Below are positions 28,650-39,133 of a stretch of DNA of 64,000 bases, piece after piece (the stretch's first letter is position 1; every line of letters begins with the position of its first letter). Under the pieces are notes generated by a model. The model ran no database searches. It had not been told where the DNA came from and saw only the letters and a program-made list of their open reading frames with translations. This DNA is from Stutzerimonas kunmingensis (GTDB lineage Bacteria > Pseudomonadota > Gammaproteobacteria > Pseudomonadales > Pseudomonadaceae): NCBI RefSeq assembly GCF_900114065.1, contig NZ_FORS01000003.1, positions 1 to 64,000 of the forward strand, read 5' to 3'. The position numbers were made by a program, and so were the translations under genes.

Positions 28650-30698
28650 ATGCTCGACCATCCTGCGCACCCGTCGCGGCGCCCTGCGCTGCCTCGTCTT
28701 GTTATTGCGGCCCTGGCTGCTGCTTATCTGCCGGCAAGCCTTGCCGATACCGCCGCCTCCGCGCTGTCGCTGGGCAGCAGCACCGTCACCGCCACCCAGT
28801 CTGGTGGTGGCTTGCCGACCAGCAGCGTGATCAGCTCGGTCGACCTGCTCGGCGGCGACATTCTCGAACAGCAGCCGGTGCTCTACAGCTGGGAGCTGTT
28901 TCGTCGCACGCCGGGGGTGATGCTCACCGAATTCGGCCAGGGCACCAGCTCCGGCAAGCTGTCCTTTCGTGGCTTCAATGGCGAGGGTGAGGTCAACGCG
29001 GTCAAGCTGCTGATCGACGGCATCCCGAGCAACAGCAACGACGGCAACATGCCCTATCTGGACATGCTGTTCCCGCTGGAGATCGACGGTATAGAGGTGG
29101 TGCGCGGTACCAACGACCCGCGCTACGGCCTGTACAACATCGCCGGCAACGTCGCCGTGCAGTCGCGCATCGGCGGTGACTACGGCAAGGCACGGCTGCG
29201 CTACGGCAGCTACGACACCCAGGAGCTGCAGCTGGCCAAGGGCATCGAAAGCGGCAGCTGGACGCAGAACTACTTCATCGGCCAGCAGAAGAGCGATGGC
29301 TACCGTGACCATGCCGGCAGCGAGCGCACCAGCCTGTCCGGCAAATGGTTCTACACGCCGGATGCCGGCAACTGGCGCCTCGGCCTGATCGCCCGGCATC
29401 ACGAGGCCGAGGCCGACGAGCCGGGGTACCTGTCCCGTGAGGACGCACGGCACTCGCCCCGCCAGTCCTATGCGCTGTCGGCCAGCGACATGGGTGAGCG
29501 GCGCATGAACCAGCTCAGCCTGCATCTGGACAGCCAGCTGGCCAGCGACCTCAGCTGGGCGACCAAGGTCTGGATCAACACCCTGGATGACGACCGCTGG
29601 GTGCGTTTCTCCCAGGCCCAGCCGCAACAGCGACGCACCAGCGAGGAGAATCACTACGGCGCGCGTACTTCGCTGACCTACCGGCCGGACGTGTCCTGGC
29701 TCCATGACCTGGCCCTCGAAGGCGGGCTGGACACCGAACAGCAGCGCAACCGCAGCGAGCGCTACACCACCGTCGAGCGCCAGGTCGTGACCCAGACCCG
29801 CGACCAGCGCTTCGACTACGACAGCTACGGCGCGTACCTGCAGGCGGTGATCCAGCCGGTGAAATCGCTGAAGATCATCCCGGCATTTCGCGTCGACCGC
29901 ATTCGGGGTGACTTCACCGACGAGCTCAGTGGCAACGATTACGCGATCAACGACTACGGCAGCATCGAGCAGCCGAAGATTAGCCTGATCTACACCCCCA
30001 TCGAGCAGCTGAGCCTGTATGGCAACTGGGGGCGGACCTTCCAGATCGGTACCGGCGCGGCCGCCTACAAGGTGCCGCCGCGCACCAGCGATCTCTCGCC
30101 GTCGATCAATGACGGCTGGGAAACCGGCATCAAGTTCAGCCCGGTGCACTGGCTCGACGGCCGCGTCGCCTACTGGGAGCAGGTGGCCACGGACGAGGTG
30201 CGGCGCCGGCTCAACGACCCCAGCGGTGAATCGGAAAACCTCGGGCAGACCCGCCGCTGGGGTTATGACGCCCAGCTCAACCTCTACCCCGCCAGCGATC
30301 TGAATCTGTGGCTGGCGCACTCCTGGCAGTTCTCCGAAATCGAGAAAGCTGATCCGAGCCTGCCGGCCAGCCAGGGCCAGCAGATCGACCATGTGCCGCA
30401 GCGGCTGTACTCGGCCGGCAGCACCTACCAGGCGACCCCGGACCTGCAGCTCAGCGCCTGGCTCAACGGCCAGACCGACTACTACCTCGAACGCGAAAAC
30501 ACCCAGGGCAAGTACGGCGGCTACGTGCTGTTCAACCTGGGCGCCAGCTATCAGCTGACCGAGCAGCTGGCCGTCGACCTGCAACTGAAGAACCTCACCG
30601 ACCGCTACTACGAGTACGTCTGGTACGACGGTGTCCAGTCGTTGCACGCGCCGGGCGATGGCCGCGCGCTGTATGCCGCCGTGACCCTGGACTTCTGA
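28650..30698 (+). CDS. TonB-dependent outer-membrane receptor
   Basis: 682 residues from the ATG at 28650, preceded by AAGGA. Signal peptide (LVIAALAAAYLPASLA), then a plug domain at about 45-165 (LFRRTPGVMLTEFGQG ... KLLIDGIPSNSNDGNMPYLDML ... IEVVRGTNDPRYGLYNIAGNV) and a C-terminal beta-barrel ending in aromatic LYAAVTLDF. There is no N-terminal signalling domain, so it is not a transducer type. Imports a metal complex or similar ligand; the identity is not readable. The PepSY gene five bases downstream and the DUF2946 gene upstream point to metal or siderophore uptake. No convincing Fur box was seen by eye. Confidence 0.9.
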   Translation: MLDHPAHPSRRPALPRLVIAALAAAYLPASLADTAASALSLGSSTVTATQSGGGLPTSSVISSVDLLGGDILEQQPVLYSWELFRRTPGVMLTEFGQGTSSGKLSFRGFNGEGEVNAVKLLIDGIPSNSNDGNMPYLDMLFPLEIDGIEVVRGTNDPRYGLYNIAGNVAVQSRIGGDYGKARLRYGSYDTQELQLAKGIESGSWTQNYFIGQQKSDGYRDHAGSERTSLSGKWFYTPDAGNWRLGLIARHHEAEADEPGYLSREDARHSPRQSYALSASDMGERRMNQLSLHLDSQLASDLSWATKVWINTLDDDRWVRFSQAQPQQRRTSEENHYGARTSLTYRPDVSWLHDLALEGGLDTEQQRNRSERYTTVERQVVTQTRDQRFDYDSYGAYLQAVIQPVKSLKIIPAFRVDRIRGDFTDELSGNDYAINDYGSIEQPKISLIYTPIEQLSLYGNWGRTFQIGTGAAAYKVPPRTSDLSPSINDGWETGIKFSPVHWLDGRVAYWEQVATDEVRRRLNDPSGESENLGQTRRWGYDAQLNLYPASDLNLWLAHSWQFSEIEKADPSLPASQGQQIDHVPQRLYSAGSTYQATPDLQLSAWLNGQTDYYLERENTQGKYGGYVLFNLGASYQLTEQLAVDLQLKNLTDRYYEYVWYDGVQSLHAPGDGRALYAAVTLDF

Positions 30699-30703
30699 CC
30701 GGC

Positions 30704-32257
30704 ATGAAGCGCTATCTGTACCTCGCGCACCGCTGGCTGGGTATCGGGCTCGGCCTGTTTGTCCTGCTCTGGATCGTCAGCGGCGTGGTGATGCTCTTCG
30801 TCGGCTACCCCAAGTTGACGCCCGAGGAGCACCTGTCGCGCTTGCAGCCGCTGAGTGCCGATTTCTGCATCGCACCGGGTGCAGCGCTTGCCGTCAGCAA
30901 GGAACCGCGCACGCCGCTCAGTCTGCGTCTGACGCGCGCCGGAGGCTCGCCGCGCTATCTGCTGGATTACGGTGACGGGCCGCTGCTGGCGGTCGATGCA
31001 CGCAGCGGCAAGCGCATCGAGCACATCGGCGCTGCCGAGGCACTGGCCAGTGCGCGGCAGTTCGCCGTTTCCGAGGTGCACTTGCTCGACCGGGTCGCGG
31101 AAGATGCCTGGACGCGCAACCACGCTCTGGCCCGCGAGCGACCGCTGTATCGCGTGCAGGCGGACGATGCCGAAGGGCGCCTGCTGTACGTCTCCAGCCA
31201 TACCGGGCTGGTGGTGCGCGACGCCACCGCCCACGAGCGCGCCTGGAACCTGTTGGGCGCCTGGCTGCACTGGCTCTACCCATTGCGCGAAGTCATGCCG
31301 AAGGCGATCTGGTCGGTGGCGCTGGTCTACGGTGCGCTGCTGGCCGCGGTGCTGGTGCTGCTGGGCATGCTGATCGGGCTGCTGCGCTGGCGCTTCGCCG
31401 GTCGCTACCGCAACGGCTCGCACTCGCCCTACCCGGCTGGCGCTGGCCGCGTGCACCACGTTGGCGGGATGCTGGTCGGCGTGGCGCTGCTGGTCTGGCT
31501 GGTCAGCGGCATGCTGTCGATGGAGCCCTGGGGGCTGTTCGAGAAGCACTCGACCATCGATGCCGCCGCGCTGCGGCAAGCGCCGCTAAACACCGAGGCG
31601 CTGGATACGGATCTGGCCTCCGCGCTGGCCCGATTCCGCGAGGCTGGTATCGAACCGGTGGAGCTGCAGTGGCAGGTGCTCGGCGATCAGCCTTATCTGC
31701 TCGGTATCGATGCCAGGGGCGAAACACGCATTCTGCCCGCCACCCATTCCGAGCCGGCACAGGAACGCCTTGAGCGCGCCCTGCTGGAGCGCGAGGTCCG
31801 CCAGGCCTGGCCCGAACAGCAGCTGCGCTTCGAATGGCTGGAACAGGAGGATTTCCACTACTACGCCCGTAGCGAACCGAGCCTTTACAGCCATCTGCCG
31901 CGACCCTTGCCGCTGCTGCGGGTGCGTTTCGACGATCCGGCCGCGACCTGGCTGCACATCGATCCTTACAGCGGCAACATTATCGAACAGCTGGACCAGC
32001 GCCGGCGTGCCGTGCGCTGGGTGTTCAAGCTGCTGCACAGCTGGGACTGGCTGCCCTTGCTGCAACGGCCGCTGCTGCGTGACGGCCTGCTGCTGGCATT
32101 CAGCGCCGGCATGCTGGTGATCGCCGTCAGTGGCGTGCTGCTTGGCTGGCGCCGCCTGCGTGGTCGGCCACGACGCGTCAAGCCACGGGCCGCGCCGGAT
32201 GCCCGGTCGTCGCGGCTGGCCCGGACAACTTCGGCGGACGATTCGATGCAACGATGA
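30704..32257 (+). CDS. PepSY-associated membrane protein
   Basis: 517 residues with at least four membrane helices (about residues 12-34, 202-228, 252-270 and 465-485) and PepSY-like periplasmic segments (YLLDYGDGPLLAVDARSGKRI; WLHIDPYSGNII). The HRWLG start and the LLHSWDW motif are typical of PiuB/FoxB-like PepSY_TM proteins that accompany ferric-siderophore receptors and may reduce iron or process the ligand in the periplasm. Starts five bases after the receptor stop, so surely co-transcribed. Confidence 0.87.
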   Translation: MKRYLYLAHRWLGIGLGLFVLLWIVSGVVMLFVGYPKLTPEEHLSRLQPLSADFCIAPGAALAVSKEPRTPLSLRLTRAGGSPRYLLDYGDGPLLAVDARSGKRIEHIGAAEALASARQFAVSEVHLLDRVAEDAWTRNHALARERPLYRVQADDAEGRLLYVSSHTGLVVRDATAHERAWNLLGAWLHWLYPLREVMPKAIWSVALVYGALLAAVLVLLGMLIGLLRWRFAGRYRNGSHSPYPAGAGRVHHVGGMLVGVALLVWLVSGMLSMEPWGLFEKHSTIDAAALRQAPLNTEALDTDLASALARFREAGIEPVELQWQVLGDQPYLLGIDARGETRILPATHSEPAQERLERALLEREVRQAWPEQQLRFEWLEQEDFHYYARSEPSLYSHLPRPLPLLRVRFDDPAATWLHIDPYSGNIIEQLDQRRRAVRWVFKLLHSWDWLPLLQRPLLRDGLLLAFSAGMLVIAVSGVLLGWRRLRGRPRRVKPRAAPDARSSRLARTTSADDSMQR

Positions 32258-32314
32258 CGGAACACCCGACTCAAACGACTACATTTCCCTTAGCACAGCG
32301 GGAACCGACGTCGA

Positions 32315-34384
32315 ATGAGCATCCCAGACGATAGCTATATCAAGTGGCTGGTGGACCAGTCCATGTTGCACGCGGCGCGCGAGCGGTCGCGCCTCTATGC
32401 CGGCCAGGCGCGGCTCTGGCAGCGGCCCTACGCCCAGGCGCGGCCGCGCGATGCCAGCGCCATCGGCTCGGTGTGGTTCACCGCCTACCCGGCAGCCATC
32501 ATCACCCCCGAGGGCGGTACGGTGCTCGAAGCGCTGGGTAACGACCGCCTGTGGAGCGCGCTCTCCGAGCTGGGTGTGCAAGGTATCCACAACGGCCCGA
32601 TGAAGCGCTCTGGTGGCTTGAGCGGCCGCGAGTACACGCCGACCATCGATGGCAACTTCGACCGCATCAGCTTCGATATCGACCCGAAGCTGGGCACCGA
32701 AGAGCAGATGCTGCAGCTCAGCCGGGTCGCCGCCGCGCACAACGCCATCGTCATCGACGACATCGTCCCGGCGCACACCGGCAAGGGCGCCGACTTCCGC
32801 CTCGCGGAAATGGCCTACGGCGACTACCCGGGGCTGTACCACATGGTGGAGATCCGCGAGGAGGACTGGGAATTGCTGCCCGAGGTGCCGCCGGGACGCG
32901 ATTCGGTCAATCTCGAACCGCCGGTCGTTGATCGCCTGCATGAAAAGCACTACATCGTCGGCCAGCTGCAGCGGGTGATCTTCTTCGAGCCCGGCATCAA
33001 GGACACCGACTGGAGCGCCACCGGGGAAGTCACCGGGGTCGACGGCAAGGTCAGGCGCTGGGTCTACCTACACTATTTCAAGGAAGGTCAGCCGTCGCTG
33101 AACTGGCTCGATCCGACGTTCGCCGCCCAGCAGCTGATCATTGGCGATGCCCTGCATGCCATTGATGTGGCCGGCGCCCGCATGCTGCGCCTGGATGCCA
33201 ACGGCTTTCTCGGTGTCGAGCGAAGGGCCGAGGGCACCGCCTGGTCCGAGGGCCATCCGCTCTCGGTCACCGGCAACCAGCTGCTCGCTGGCGCGATTCG
33301 CAAGGCCGGTGGCTTCAGCTTCCAGGAGCTGAACCTGACCATCGACGATATCGCCGCCATGTCCCACGGCGGCGCCGACCTGTCCTACGACTTCATCACC
33401 CGTCCGGCCTACCACCACGCGCTGGTGACCGGCGACACCGAGTTCCTGCGCATGATGCTGCGCGAGGTGCACGCCTTCGGCATCGACCCGGCCTCGCTGA
33501 TCCATGCACTGCAGAACCACGACGAGCTGACCCTGGAACTGGTGCATTTCTGGACGCTGCACGCCTACGACCACTACCACTACAAGGGCCAGACGCTGCC
33601 CGGCGGACACCTGCGCGAGCTGATCCGTGAGGAGCTGTACGAACGGCTGACCGGCGAGCATGCGCCCTACAACCTCAAGTTCGTCACCAACGGCGTGGCC
33701 TGCACCACCGCCAGCGTGATCGCGGCGGCGCTGAACATCCGCGATCTGGACGCCATCGGCCCGGCCGAGGTCGAGCAGATCCAGCGCCTGCATCTCCTGC
33801 TGGTGATGTTCAACGCCATGCAGCCCGGCGTGTTCGCCCTCTCCGGCTGGGATCTGGTCGGCGCCCTGCCGCTGGCGCCCGAGCAGGTCGAGCACCTGAT
33901 GGGCGACGGCGACACGCGCTGGATCAACCGCGGCGGCTATGACCTGGCGGACCTGGCACCCGAGGCGTCGACGTCCGCCGAAGGTTTGCCGAAAGCCCGC
34001 GCCTTGTACGGCAGCCTGGCCGAGCAGCTGCAGCACGGCGGCTCCTTCGCCTGCCAGCTCAAACGCATCCTCAGCGTGCGTCAGGCCTACGACATCGCCG
34101 CGAGCAAGCAGATCCTGATTCCCGATGTGCAGGCGCCGGGGCTGCTGATCATGGTTCACGAACTGCCGGCCGGCAAAGGCGTGCAGATCACCGCACTGAA
34201 CTTCAGCGCCGAGACCATCAGCGAAACCGTCTGCCTGCCCGGCGTGGCGCCCGGCCCGGTGGTGGACATCATCCACGAGCGCGTGGAAGGCGACCTCACC
34301 GAGAACTGCGAGCTGACCTTTAACCTCGACCCTTACGAAGGCCTGGCCCTGCGCGTGGTGAGCGCGGCATCGCCGGTGATCTGA
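32315..34384 (+). CDS. treS: GH13-family trehalose synthase-like enzyme (maltose glucosylmutase)
   Basis: 689 residues. Divergent alpha-amylase fold with a recognisable catalytic set: nucleophile D294 in [12 protein letters not shown], acid/base E338 in FSFQELNL, and H402-D403 in [12 protein letters not shown]-terminal beta domain begins near residue 590. Length and sequence character match, from memory, the maltose-to-trehalose isomerising enzyme described from P. stutzeri CJ38, which differs from the common TreS family. The product would be trehalose, a compatible solute. Other GH13 transglucosidase activities cannot be excluded. No treY/treZ/glgE is nearby; pgm lies 1 kb downstream, convergent. 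Confidence 0.72.
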   Translation: MSIPDDSYIKWLVDQSMLHAARERSRLYAGQARLWQRPYAQARPRDASAIGSVWFTAYPAAIITPEGGTVLEALGNDRLWSALSELGVQGIHNGPMKRSGGLSGREYTPTIDGNFDRISFDIDPKLGTEEQMLQLSRVAAAHNAIVIDDIVPAHTGKGADFRLAEMAYGDYPGLYHMVEIREEDWELLPEVPPGRDSVNLEPPVVDRLHEKHYIVGQLQRVIFFEPGIKDTDWSATGEVTGVDGKVRRWVYLHYFKEGQPSLNWLDPTFAAQQLIIGDALHAIDVAGARMLRLDANGFLGVERRAEGTAWSEGHPLSVTGNQLLAGAIRKAGGFSFQELNLTIDDIAAMSHGGADLSYDFITRPAYHHALVTGDTEFLRMMLREVHAFGIDPASLIHALQNHDELTLELVHFWTLHAYDHYHYKGQTLPGGHLRELIREELYERLTGEHAPYNLKFVTNGVACTTASVIAAALNIRDLDAIGPAEVEQIQRLHLLLVMFNAMQPGVFALSGWDLVGALPLAPEQVEHLMGDGDTRWINRGGYDLADLAPEASTSAEGLPKARALYGSLAEQLQHGGSFACQLKRILSVRQAYDIAASKQILIPDVQAPGLLIMVHELPAGKGVQITALNFSAETISETVCLPGVAPGPVVDIIHERVEGDLTENCELTFNLDPYEGLALRVVSAASPVI

Positions 34385-34463
34385 AGGCCCTCTTCGCGAG
34401 CCCCGGGCGCACGGCTATAGTGCGCACCGGCCCGGGGCTCGCCCTCGCCTTCGAGGACTTCGC

Positions 34464-35069
34464 GTGTCGTTCACCCCGCTTCTTCGCCGCCTTTCCCTGC
34501 TGCTCGCCTGCATGGCATGGGCCGGCGCTCCGGCTCTGGCACAGACGGTCTGCCCGCCTGGCCAACAGCCAATCTGCCTGAGCGGCAGCTGCCTCTGCGT
34601 GCCCGGCTCTGCCAGCGACACCCAGGCCGTTTACGACCGTGTGCAGCGCATGGCCGCGCTGGCGCTGCAGAACTGGATTCAGCAATCGCGGGATCGTCTG
34701 ATGGCCGGCGACTTCGAGCCGATGCCGCTGCATATCCGCTCGCAGCTCGAACCCTTCTTCGATCTCGCTGTGCTGGAAAGCGCGCACTACCGCGTCGGCG
34801 ACGAGGTGGCGCTGAATGCCGGCAACACCCTGCTGCGCAATCCGGACGTCAACGCCGTGACCCTGATCGACGTCATCGTCTTCCGCCACGCCAGCGATGC
34901 GCAGGACAACGTCGCGCTCTGGGCCCATGAGCTCAAGCACGTCGAACAGTATCTGGACTGGGGCGTCGCGGAATTCGCCCGACGCTATACGCTGGACTAC
35001 CGCGCCGTGGAACAGCCGGCCTATGCGCTGGAAATCGAGGTGGAAAAGGTGCTGGACGGGCAGCGCTGA
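34464..35069 (+). CDS. Secreted DUF4157-type putative metallopeptidase
   Basis: 201 residues from a GTG at 34464. Signal peptide (LLLACMAWAGAPALA), then a short cysteine-rich segment (VCPPGQQPICLSGSCLCVPG) and a helical domain. The HELKHVEQY motif (ALWAHELKHVEQYLDWG) gives the HExxH zinc-binding pattern of DUF4157 proteins. Peptidase activity is inference. The gene is about 80 bases after treS. Confidence 0.8.
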   Translation: MSFTPLLRRLSLLLACMAWAGAPALAQTVCPPGQQPICLSGSCLCVPGSASDTQAVYDRVQRMAALALQNWIQQSRDRLMAGDFEPMPLHIRSQLEPFFDLAVLESAHYRVGDEVALNAGNTLLRNPDVNAVTLIDVIVFRHASDAQDNVALWAHELKHVEQYLDWGVAEFARRYTLDYRAVEQPAYALEIEVEKVLDGQR

Positions 35070-35143
35070 AGAGGGTGGCCGCGGATCGCATCGGCCGCGG
35101 CGCAGTCAGATGCCAGACAGTACCCGCCAACAGGAGCCGAGGC

Positions 35144-35329
35144 ATGAGCGTGAGCCTGACCAAGCTCGAAGGCGACGACATCCCCGAACATCTGCGCCAC
35201 CCGGATATCGCCAGGGTCTATCGGGTCACCGATGCTCATGGCCACAGCCGCTACCTGACCGACGCTGTCGAAGCCGCGCAGCTGGCGGTCAGCATCAGTG
35301 ACCGCCAGCAGCTAAAGCCCGACGCCTGA
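35144..35329 (+). CDS. Small conserved-looking protein, function unknown
   Basis: 61 residues from the ATG at 35144, with CAGGAG and GAGG just upstream; an in-frame start at 35075 has none. The sequence (VSLTKLEGDDIPEHLRHPDIARVYRV) is polar with no membrane segment. It sits between the DUF4157 gene and convergent pgm. No family assigned. Confidence 0.6.
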   Translation: MSVSLTKLEGDDIPEHLRHPDIARVYRVTDAHGHSRYLTDAVEAAQLAVSISDRQQLKPDA

Positions 35330-35345
35330 CGCCGGGCCTTGGCTT

Positions 35346-37010
35346 TCAGCCCGCCAGTACCGAATCCACCAGCGCCTTGGCCTCGGCCTGAATGCGCGCC
35401 AGGTGCGCTTCGCCTTCGAAGCTCTCGGCGTAGATCTTGTACACGTCCTCGGTGCCGGACGGCCGTGCGGCGAACCAGCCGTTTTCCGTTTCCACTTTCA
35501 GCCCGCCGATGGCCGCGCCGTTGCCCGGTGCCTCGGTGAGGATGCGCGTGATCGGCTGGCCGGCCAGCTCCTTGGCGCTGACCTGCGATGCGGATAGCTT
35601 GCCCAGGCGTGCCTTCTGCTCGCGGTTGGCCGCGGCGTCGATGCGCTGATATACCGGCGCGCCGAAGCGGTCGGTCAGCGCCTTGTAACGCTCGCTCGGG
35701 TCCTTGCCGGTCAACGCGGTGATCTCCGCGGCGAGCAGGCCGAGGATCAGCCCGTCCTTGTCGGTGGACCAGGCGCCGCCCTGCTTGTCGAGGAACGAAG
35801 CACCGGCCGATTCCTCACCGCCGAAGCCGAGGCTGCCATCCATCAAACCGTCGACGAACCACTTGAAGCCCACCGGCACTTCCACCAGGCGGCGCTCGAT
35901 GCCGGAGGCGACGCGATCGATCATCGACGAGGACACCAGCGTCTTGCCGATGCCGGCCTCGGCGCTCCAGCCCGGGCGATGGGTGAACAGGTATTCGATG
36001 GCCACCGCCAGGTAATGGTTGGGGTTCATCAGGCCGCCGGAGCGGGTGACGATGCCGTGGCGGTCGTGGTCGGTGTCGCAGGCGAAGGCCACGTCGAAGC
36101 GGTCCTTGTTCTCGATCAGCCCGGCCATGGCATGTGGCGAGCTGCAGTCCATGCGGATCTTGCCGTCCCAGTCCAGACGCATGAAGCGAAAGGTCGGGTC
36201 GACCACCGTGGACAGCACCTCCAGCGGCAACCCGAAGCGCTCGGCGATGCGTGGCCAGTAGTGCGCGCCGGCGCCGCCCAGCGGGTCGACCGCGAATTTC
36301 AGACCCGAGCCGCGGATGGCGTCGAGGTCGATCACCCGCTCCAGCCCGCCGACATAGGCGTCGATGAAATCGAAGCGCTGGGTGGTCGAGGCCTTCAGCG
36401 CCTGGCGGTAATCCATGCGCTTGACGCCATCGAGTCCGGCGACCAGCAGCGCATTGGCGCGTTCCTGAATCCACTTGGTCACACCGGTGTCGGCCGGGCC
36501 GCCATTGGTGGGGTTGTACTTGAAGCCGCCATCGCCCGGCGGGTTGTGCGACGGCGTGATGACGATGCCGTCGGCCAGCCCGCTCGCGCGGCCGCGGTTG
36601 TAGCTGAGGATCGCGTTGGAGATCGCCGGGGTCGGCGTGTAGCCCGGCTCGCCGCCGGTTTCCGGGCAACCGGCGTCGATGCGCGTCTCGATGCCGTTGG
36701 CCGCCAGCACTTCCAGTGCCGAGACGAACGCCGGCTCGGACAGCGCATGGGTGTCCATGCCCATGAACAGCGGGCCGTCGATGCCTTCCTGGCGGCGGTA
36801 ATCGCAGATCGCCTGGGTGGTGGCGAGGATGTGCCACTCGTTGAAGCTGCCCTTGAGCGAGGAACCGCGGTGCCCGGAGGTGCCGAACGCCACCTGCTGC
36901 ACCGGGTCGGACGGGTCCGGCCGGTCGCTGTAGTAGCGCGCCACCAGGCGCGGCAGGTGGGTCAGGGTGTGCGGGTCGGGCAGGCGTCCTGCGTTGGCGG
37001 CGATACTCAT
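35346..37010 (-). CDS. pgm: Phosphoglucomutase (alpha-D-glucose phosphate-specific)
   Basis: 554 residues. Interconverts glucose-1-P and glucose-6-P, feeding UDP-glucose and glycogen/trehalose metabolism. The phosphoserine loop is in [19 protein letters not shown], the metal site is DTDHDRHGI and the sugar-binding loop contains GGEESAGAS. Single-enzyme family member distinct from AlgC. The ATG is at 37010. Convergent with the treS group. Confidence 0.95.
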   Translation of the reverse strand: MSIAANAGRLPDPHTLTHLPRLVARYYSDRPDPSDPVQQVAFGTSGHRGSSLKGSFNEWHILATTQAICDYRRQEGIDGPLFMGMDTHALSEPAFVSALEVLAANGIETRIDAGCPETGGEPGYTPTPAISNAILSYNRGRASGLADGIVITPSHNPPGDGGFKYNPTNGGPADTGVTKWIQERANALLVAGLDGVKRMDYRQALKASTTQRFDFIDAYVGGLERVIDLDAIRGSGLKFAVDPLGGAGAHYWPRIAERFGLPLEVLSTVVDPTFRFMRLDWDGKIRMDCSSPHAMAGLIENKDRFDVAFACDTDHDRHGIVTRSGGLMNPNHYLAVAIEYLFTHRPGWSAEAGIGKTLVSSSMIDRVASGIERRLVEVPVGFKWFVDGLMDGSLGFGGEESAGASFLDKQGGAWSTDKDGLILGLLAAEITALTGKDPSERYKALTDRFGAPVYQRIDAAANREQKARLGKLSASQVSAKELAGQPITRILTEAPGNGAAIGGLKVETENGWFAARPSGTEDVYKIYAESFEGEAHLARIQAEAKALVDSVLAG

Positions 37011-37269
37011 CGGTCAGTCCTGTGCGAAAAGGCGGTACGCCGGCCCAGGCGGGCGTGGCGCGAAGCGAATGAAACGCCAGTCGGCGCCATTTATCCAGAG
37101 CTTCGACCGCATCAGCGCCGGCGGTTCCATGCGCGGCGCTATCCAGCCTGCGACGCCACGGCGCAACCAGGGCCATGCGCGCTCGTCGCCCCGCCGGAAC
37201 CTCCGCCACAGCCCCCTTTCCACTGCTTAGCGGCTCGCGTTCGCGAGCCCGTGACCAGGAGGTTGTCAC

Positions 37270-37467
37270 ATGAACGTCGACGAACGAATCCGCCAGCGCG
37301 CCTATGAAATCTGGCAAGCCGAAGGCCAGCCGGAAGGCAAGGAAAGCGAGCATTGGCAACAGGCCCGCGAGGAAACCGAACCCTTCTACAAGGAAGGCAA
37401 TGCCGAGGCCGGCAGTGTGGAAAGCAGTGTGGCGATCCCCATGCCGAAATCGGACAACACGCATTAA
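37270..37467 (+). CDS. DUF2934 domain protein
   Basis: 65 residues, preceded by a strong AGGAGGT. The first half (DERIRQRAYEIWQAEGQPEGKESEHWQQA) is the DUF2934 motif, a short helical domain often found near trehalose/glycogen genes in Pseudomonas. The tail is acidic and disordered. Function unknown. Confidence 0.85.
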   Translation: MNVDERIRQRAYEIWQAEGQPEGKESEHWQQAREETEPFYKEGNAEAGSVESSVAIPMPKSDNTH

Positions 37468-37651
37468 CCACACAGGCAGGGCGGCGAAGGCGCGGCAGGC
37501 GTCGTCCCGCCCGAATCTGTTGCCACGTTCTCACCCTTCCCATCCTCTGCCCCGGCGCGCTGGAGCCTGCCGAAGCGCGCTGCTAGAGTGCCGCCGCTTG
37601 CCAACCATCGGCTGACAGGACGTCTGCCCAGCCACCGCACAGGATGCTTCC

Positions 37652-39133
37652 ATGAAAAAGCTCGCACTCGCCGTAGCCGTACCCCTGGCCCTTTTCGGGG
37701 CCGCCACTTTCTACACCAGCACCCAGGTCGAATCGACTGCCCGCGATGCCGTCGACCAGGCCAACCTCAAGTTGCGCGAGATGGGCGTCGGCGCCGGTGC
37801 CGATGTCAGCCTCACCCTGCTCAGCTTCGAACGCGGCCTGCTGTCCAGCACCGCGCGCTACCAGATCGATATCGATGTAGCGGATGACGAAGGCAACACC
37901 GAGCACTACGCCCTGCTGCTGAACGATCGCCTCGAACACGGCCCCTTTCCCGTCTCGCGCCTGAGCCGCGGCCAGCTGATGCCGGTCGCCGCGCAGAGCC
38001 ACTTCGAACTCGAACGCACACCGCTGACGCAGAAGCTGTTCGACGCCGCCTCCGGCGAAGTGCCGTTGGTGGGTGAGGTGGCCATCGGCTACGACGGCGG
38101 CCAAGCCGGCGATCTGCGCACCGCCGCGCTGAACATCGAGGACGAGGACGGCAGCGTGCGCATCGCCCCCGCCAACCTCAACTTCGAGGCGAACAAGGAC
38201 GGCAGCGACGTGCGCATGGACGGCGAGCTGGCGGAAGTCGATATCGACCTGCAGCGCAGCGACAGTGGCCAGCCGGTGCAGGTGAGCCTGCGCGGCATCG
38301 GCCTGAGCGCCGACAAGCAGGACTATGACGCCGGTTTCGGTTTCGGCCCGTCTGCCATCACCCTGCAGCGCATGGAAATCAAGGCCGGCGACGAGCCCGC
38401 CGTGGTCATCCAGCAGGCCTCCGTCGAGGAGTCGCTGAGCCGCGGCAGCCGTGGCCTCGACCAGACCATCGCCTACCGCATCGGCGAGGTCAGCGCCAAA
38501 GGCCAGGCCTTGCGCAACCTCACCCTCGCCTTCAGCCTGCGCAACCTCGAGGAAAGCAGCCTCAAGGCGCTGGTCGCGAGCTACAAGGCAATCCTCGACA
38601 GCAGCGCCACGCCGGAGGAATCCTTCGTCGGCATGACTGCCGCCCAGCAGCAGGAACTCCAGGCGCACGGCCTGCAGCTGCTGGAACACAAACCCACCCT
38701 GGCCCTCGACGAGTTCGGCTTCGAGACCGCCCACGGTTCGGCCCGCCTGTCCGTCGTGCTCGACCTGCAATCGCCGAGCGCAGAAGCCTTCACCCCGGAT
38801 GCGATGATCACCAGCATGCTCGCCTCGCTCAAGGCCGAAGCCGGTATCGACAAAGACCTGGTGCGCGACATCGCCGGGCTGGTCGCGCAGAACAACCAGC
38901 CTGACGGCCAGCCCGATAAGGCGGCACTGCAGCAGGAAACCGACGCCGCCACCGAGCTGTTCAGCGGCATGGCGCTGGACACCGGCTGGTCGCGCCTGGA
39001 AGGCGAACGCCTGGTCAGCTCGCTGCATTACGCAGACAACCGGGTGACCTTCAACGGCCGCGAAATGAGCGTGCAGGAATTCATCGGCTTCGCCTTCGGT
39101 TCGGCGCAGAACGCCGGTCTGCTCGGCCAGTAA
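37652..39133 (+). CDS. DUF945 (YdgA-like) membrane-anchored protein
   Basis: 493 residues. An uncleaved N-terminal signal anchor (KKLALAVAVPLALFGAATFYTS) and a large periplasmic beta-rich domain typical of YdgA/DUF945 (LLSFERGLLSSTARYQIDID; EHGPFPVSRL; AASGEVPLVGEVAIGYDG). E. coli YdgA is an inner-membrane-linked protein of unclear role. AGGA lies ahead of the ATG. Confidence 0.87.
   Translation: MKKLALAVAVPLALFGAATFYTSTQVESTARDAVDQANLKLREMGVGAGADVSLTLLSFERGLLSSTARYQIDIDVADDEGNTEHYALLLNDRLEHGPFPVSRLSRGQLMPVAAQSHFELERTPLTQKLFDAASGEVPLVGEVAIGYDGGQAGDLRTAALNIEDEDGSVRIAPANLNFEANKDGSDVRMDGELAEVDIDLQRSDSGQPVQVSLRGIGLSADKQDYDAGFGFGPSAITLQRMEIKAGDEPAVVIQQASVEESLSRGSRGLDQTIAYRIGEVSAKGQALRNLTLAFSLRNLEESSLKALVASYKAILDSSATPEESFVGMTAAQQQELQAHGLQLLEHKPTLALDEFGFETAHGSARLSVVLDLQSPSAEAFTPDAMITSMLASLKAEAGIDKDLVRDIAGLVAQNNQPDGQPDKAALQQETDAATELFSGMALDTGWSRLEGERLVSSLHYADNRVTFNGREMSVQEFIGFAFGSAQNAGLLGQ

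Noticed and set aside
28515..30647. A 710-codon minus-strand frame opposite the TonB receptor
   Set aside because: Codon-bias shadow of a clear receptor gene with signal peptide, plug and barrel.
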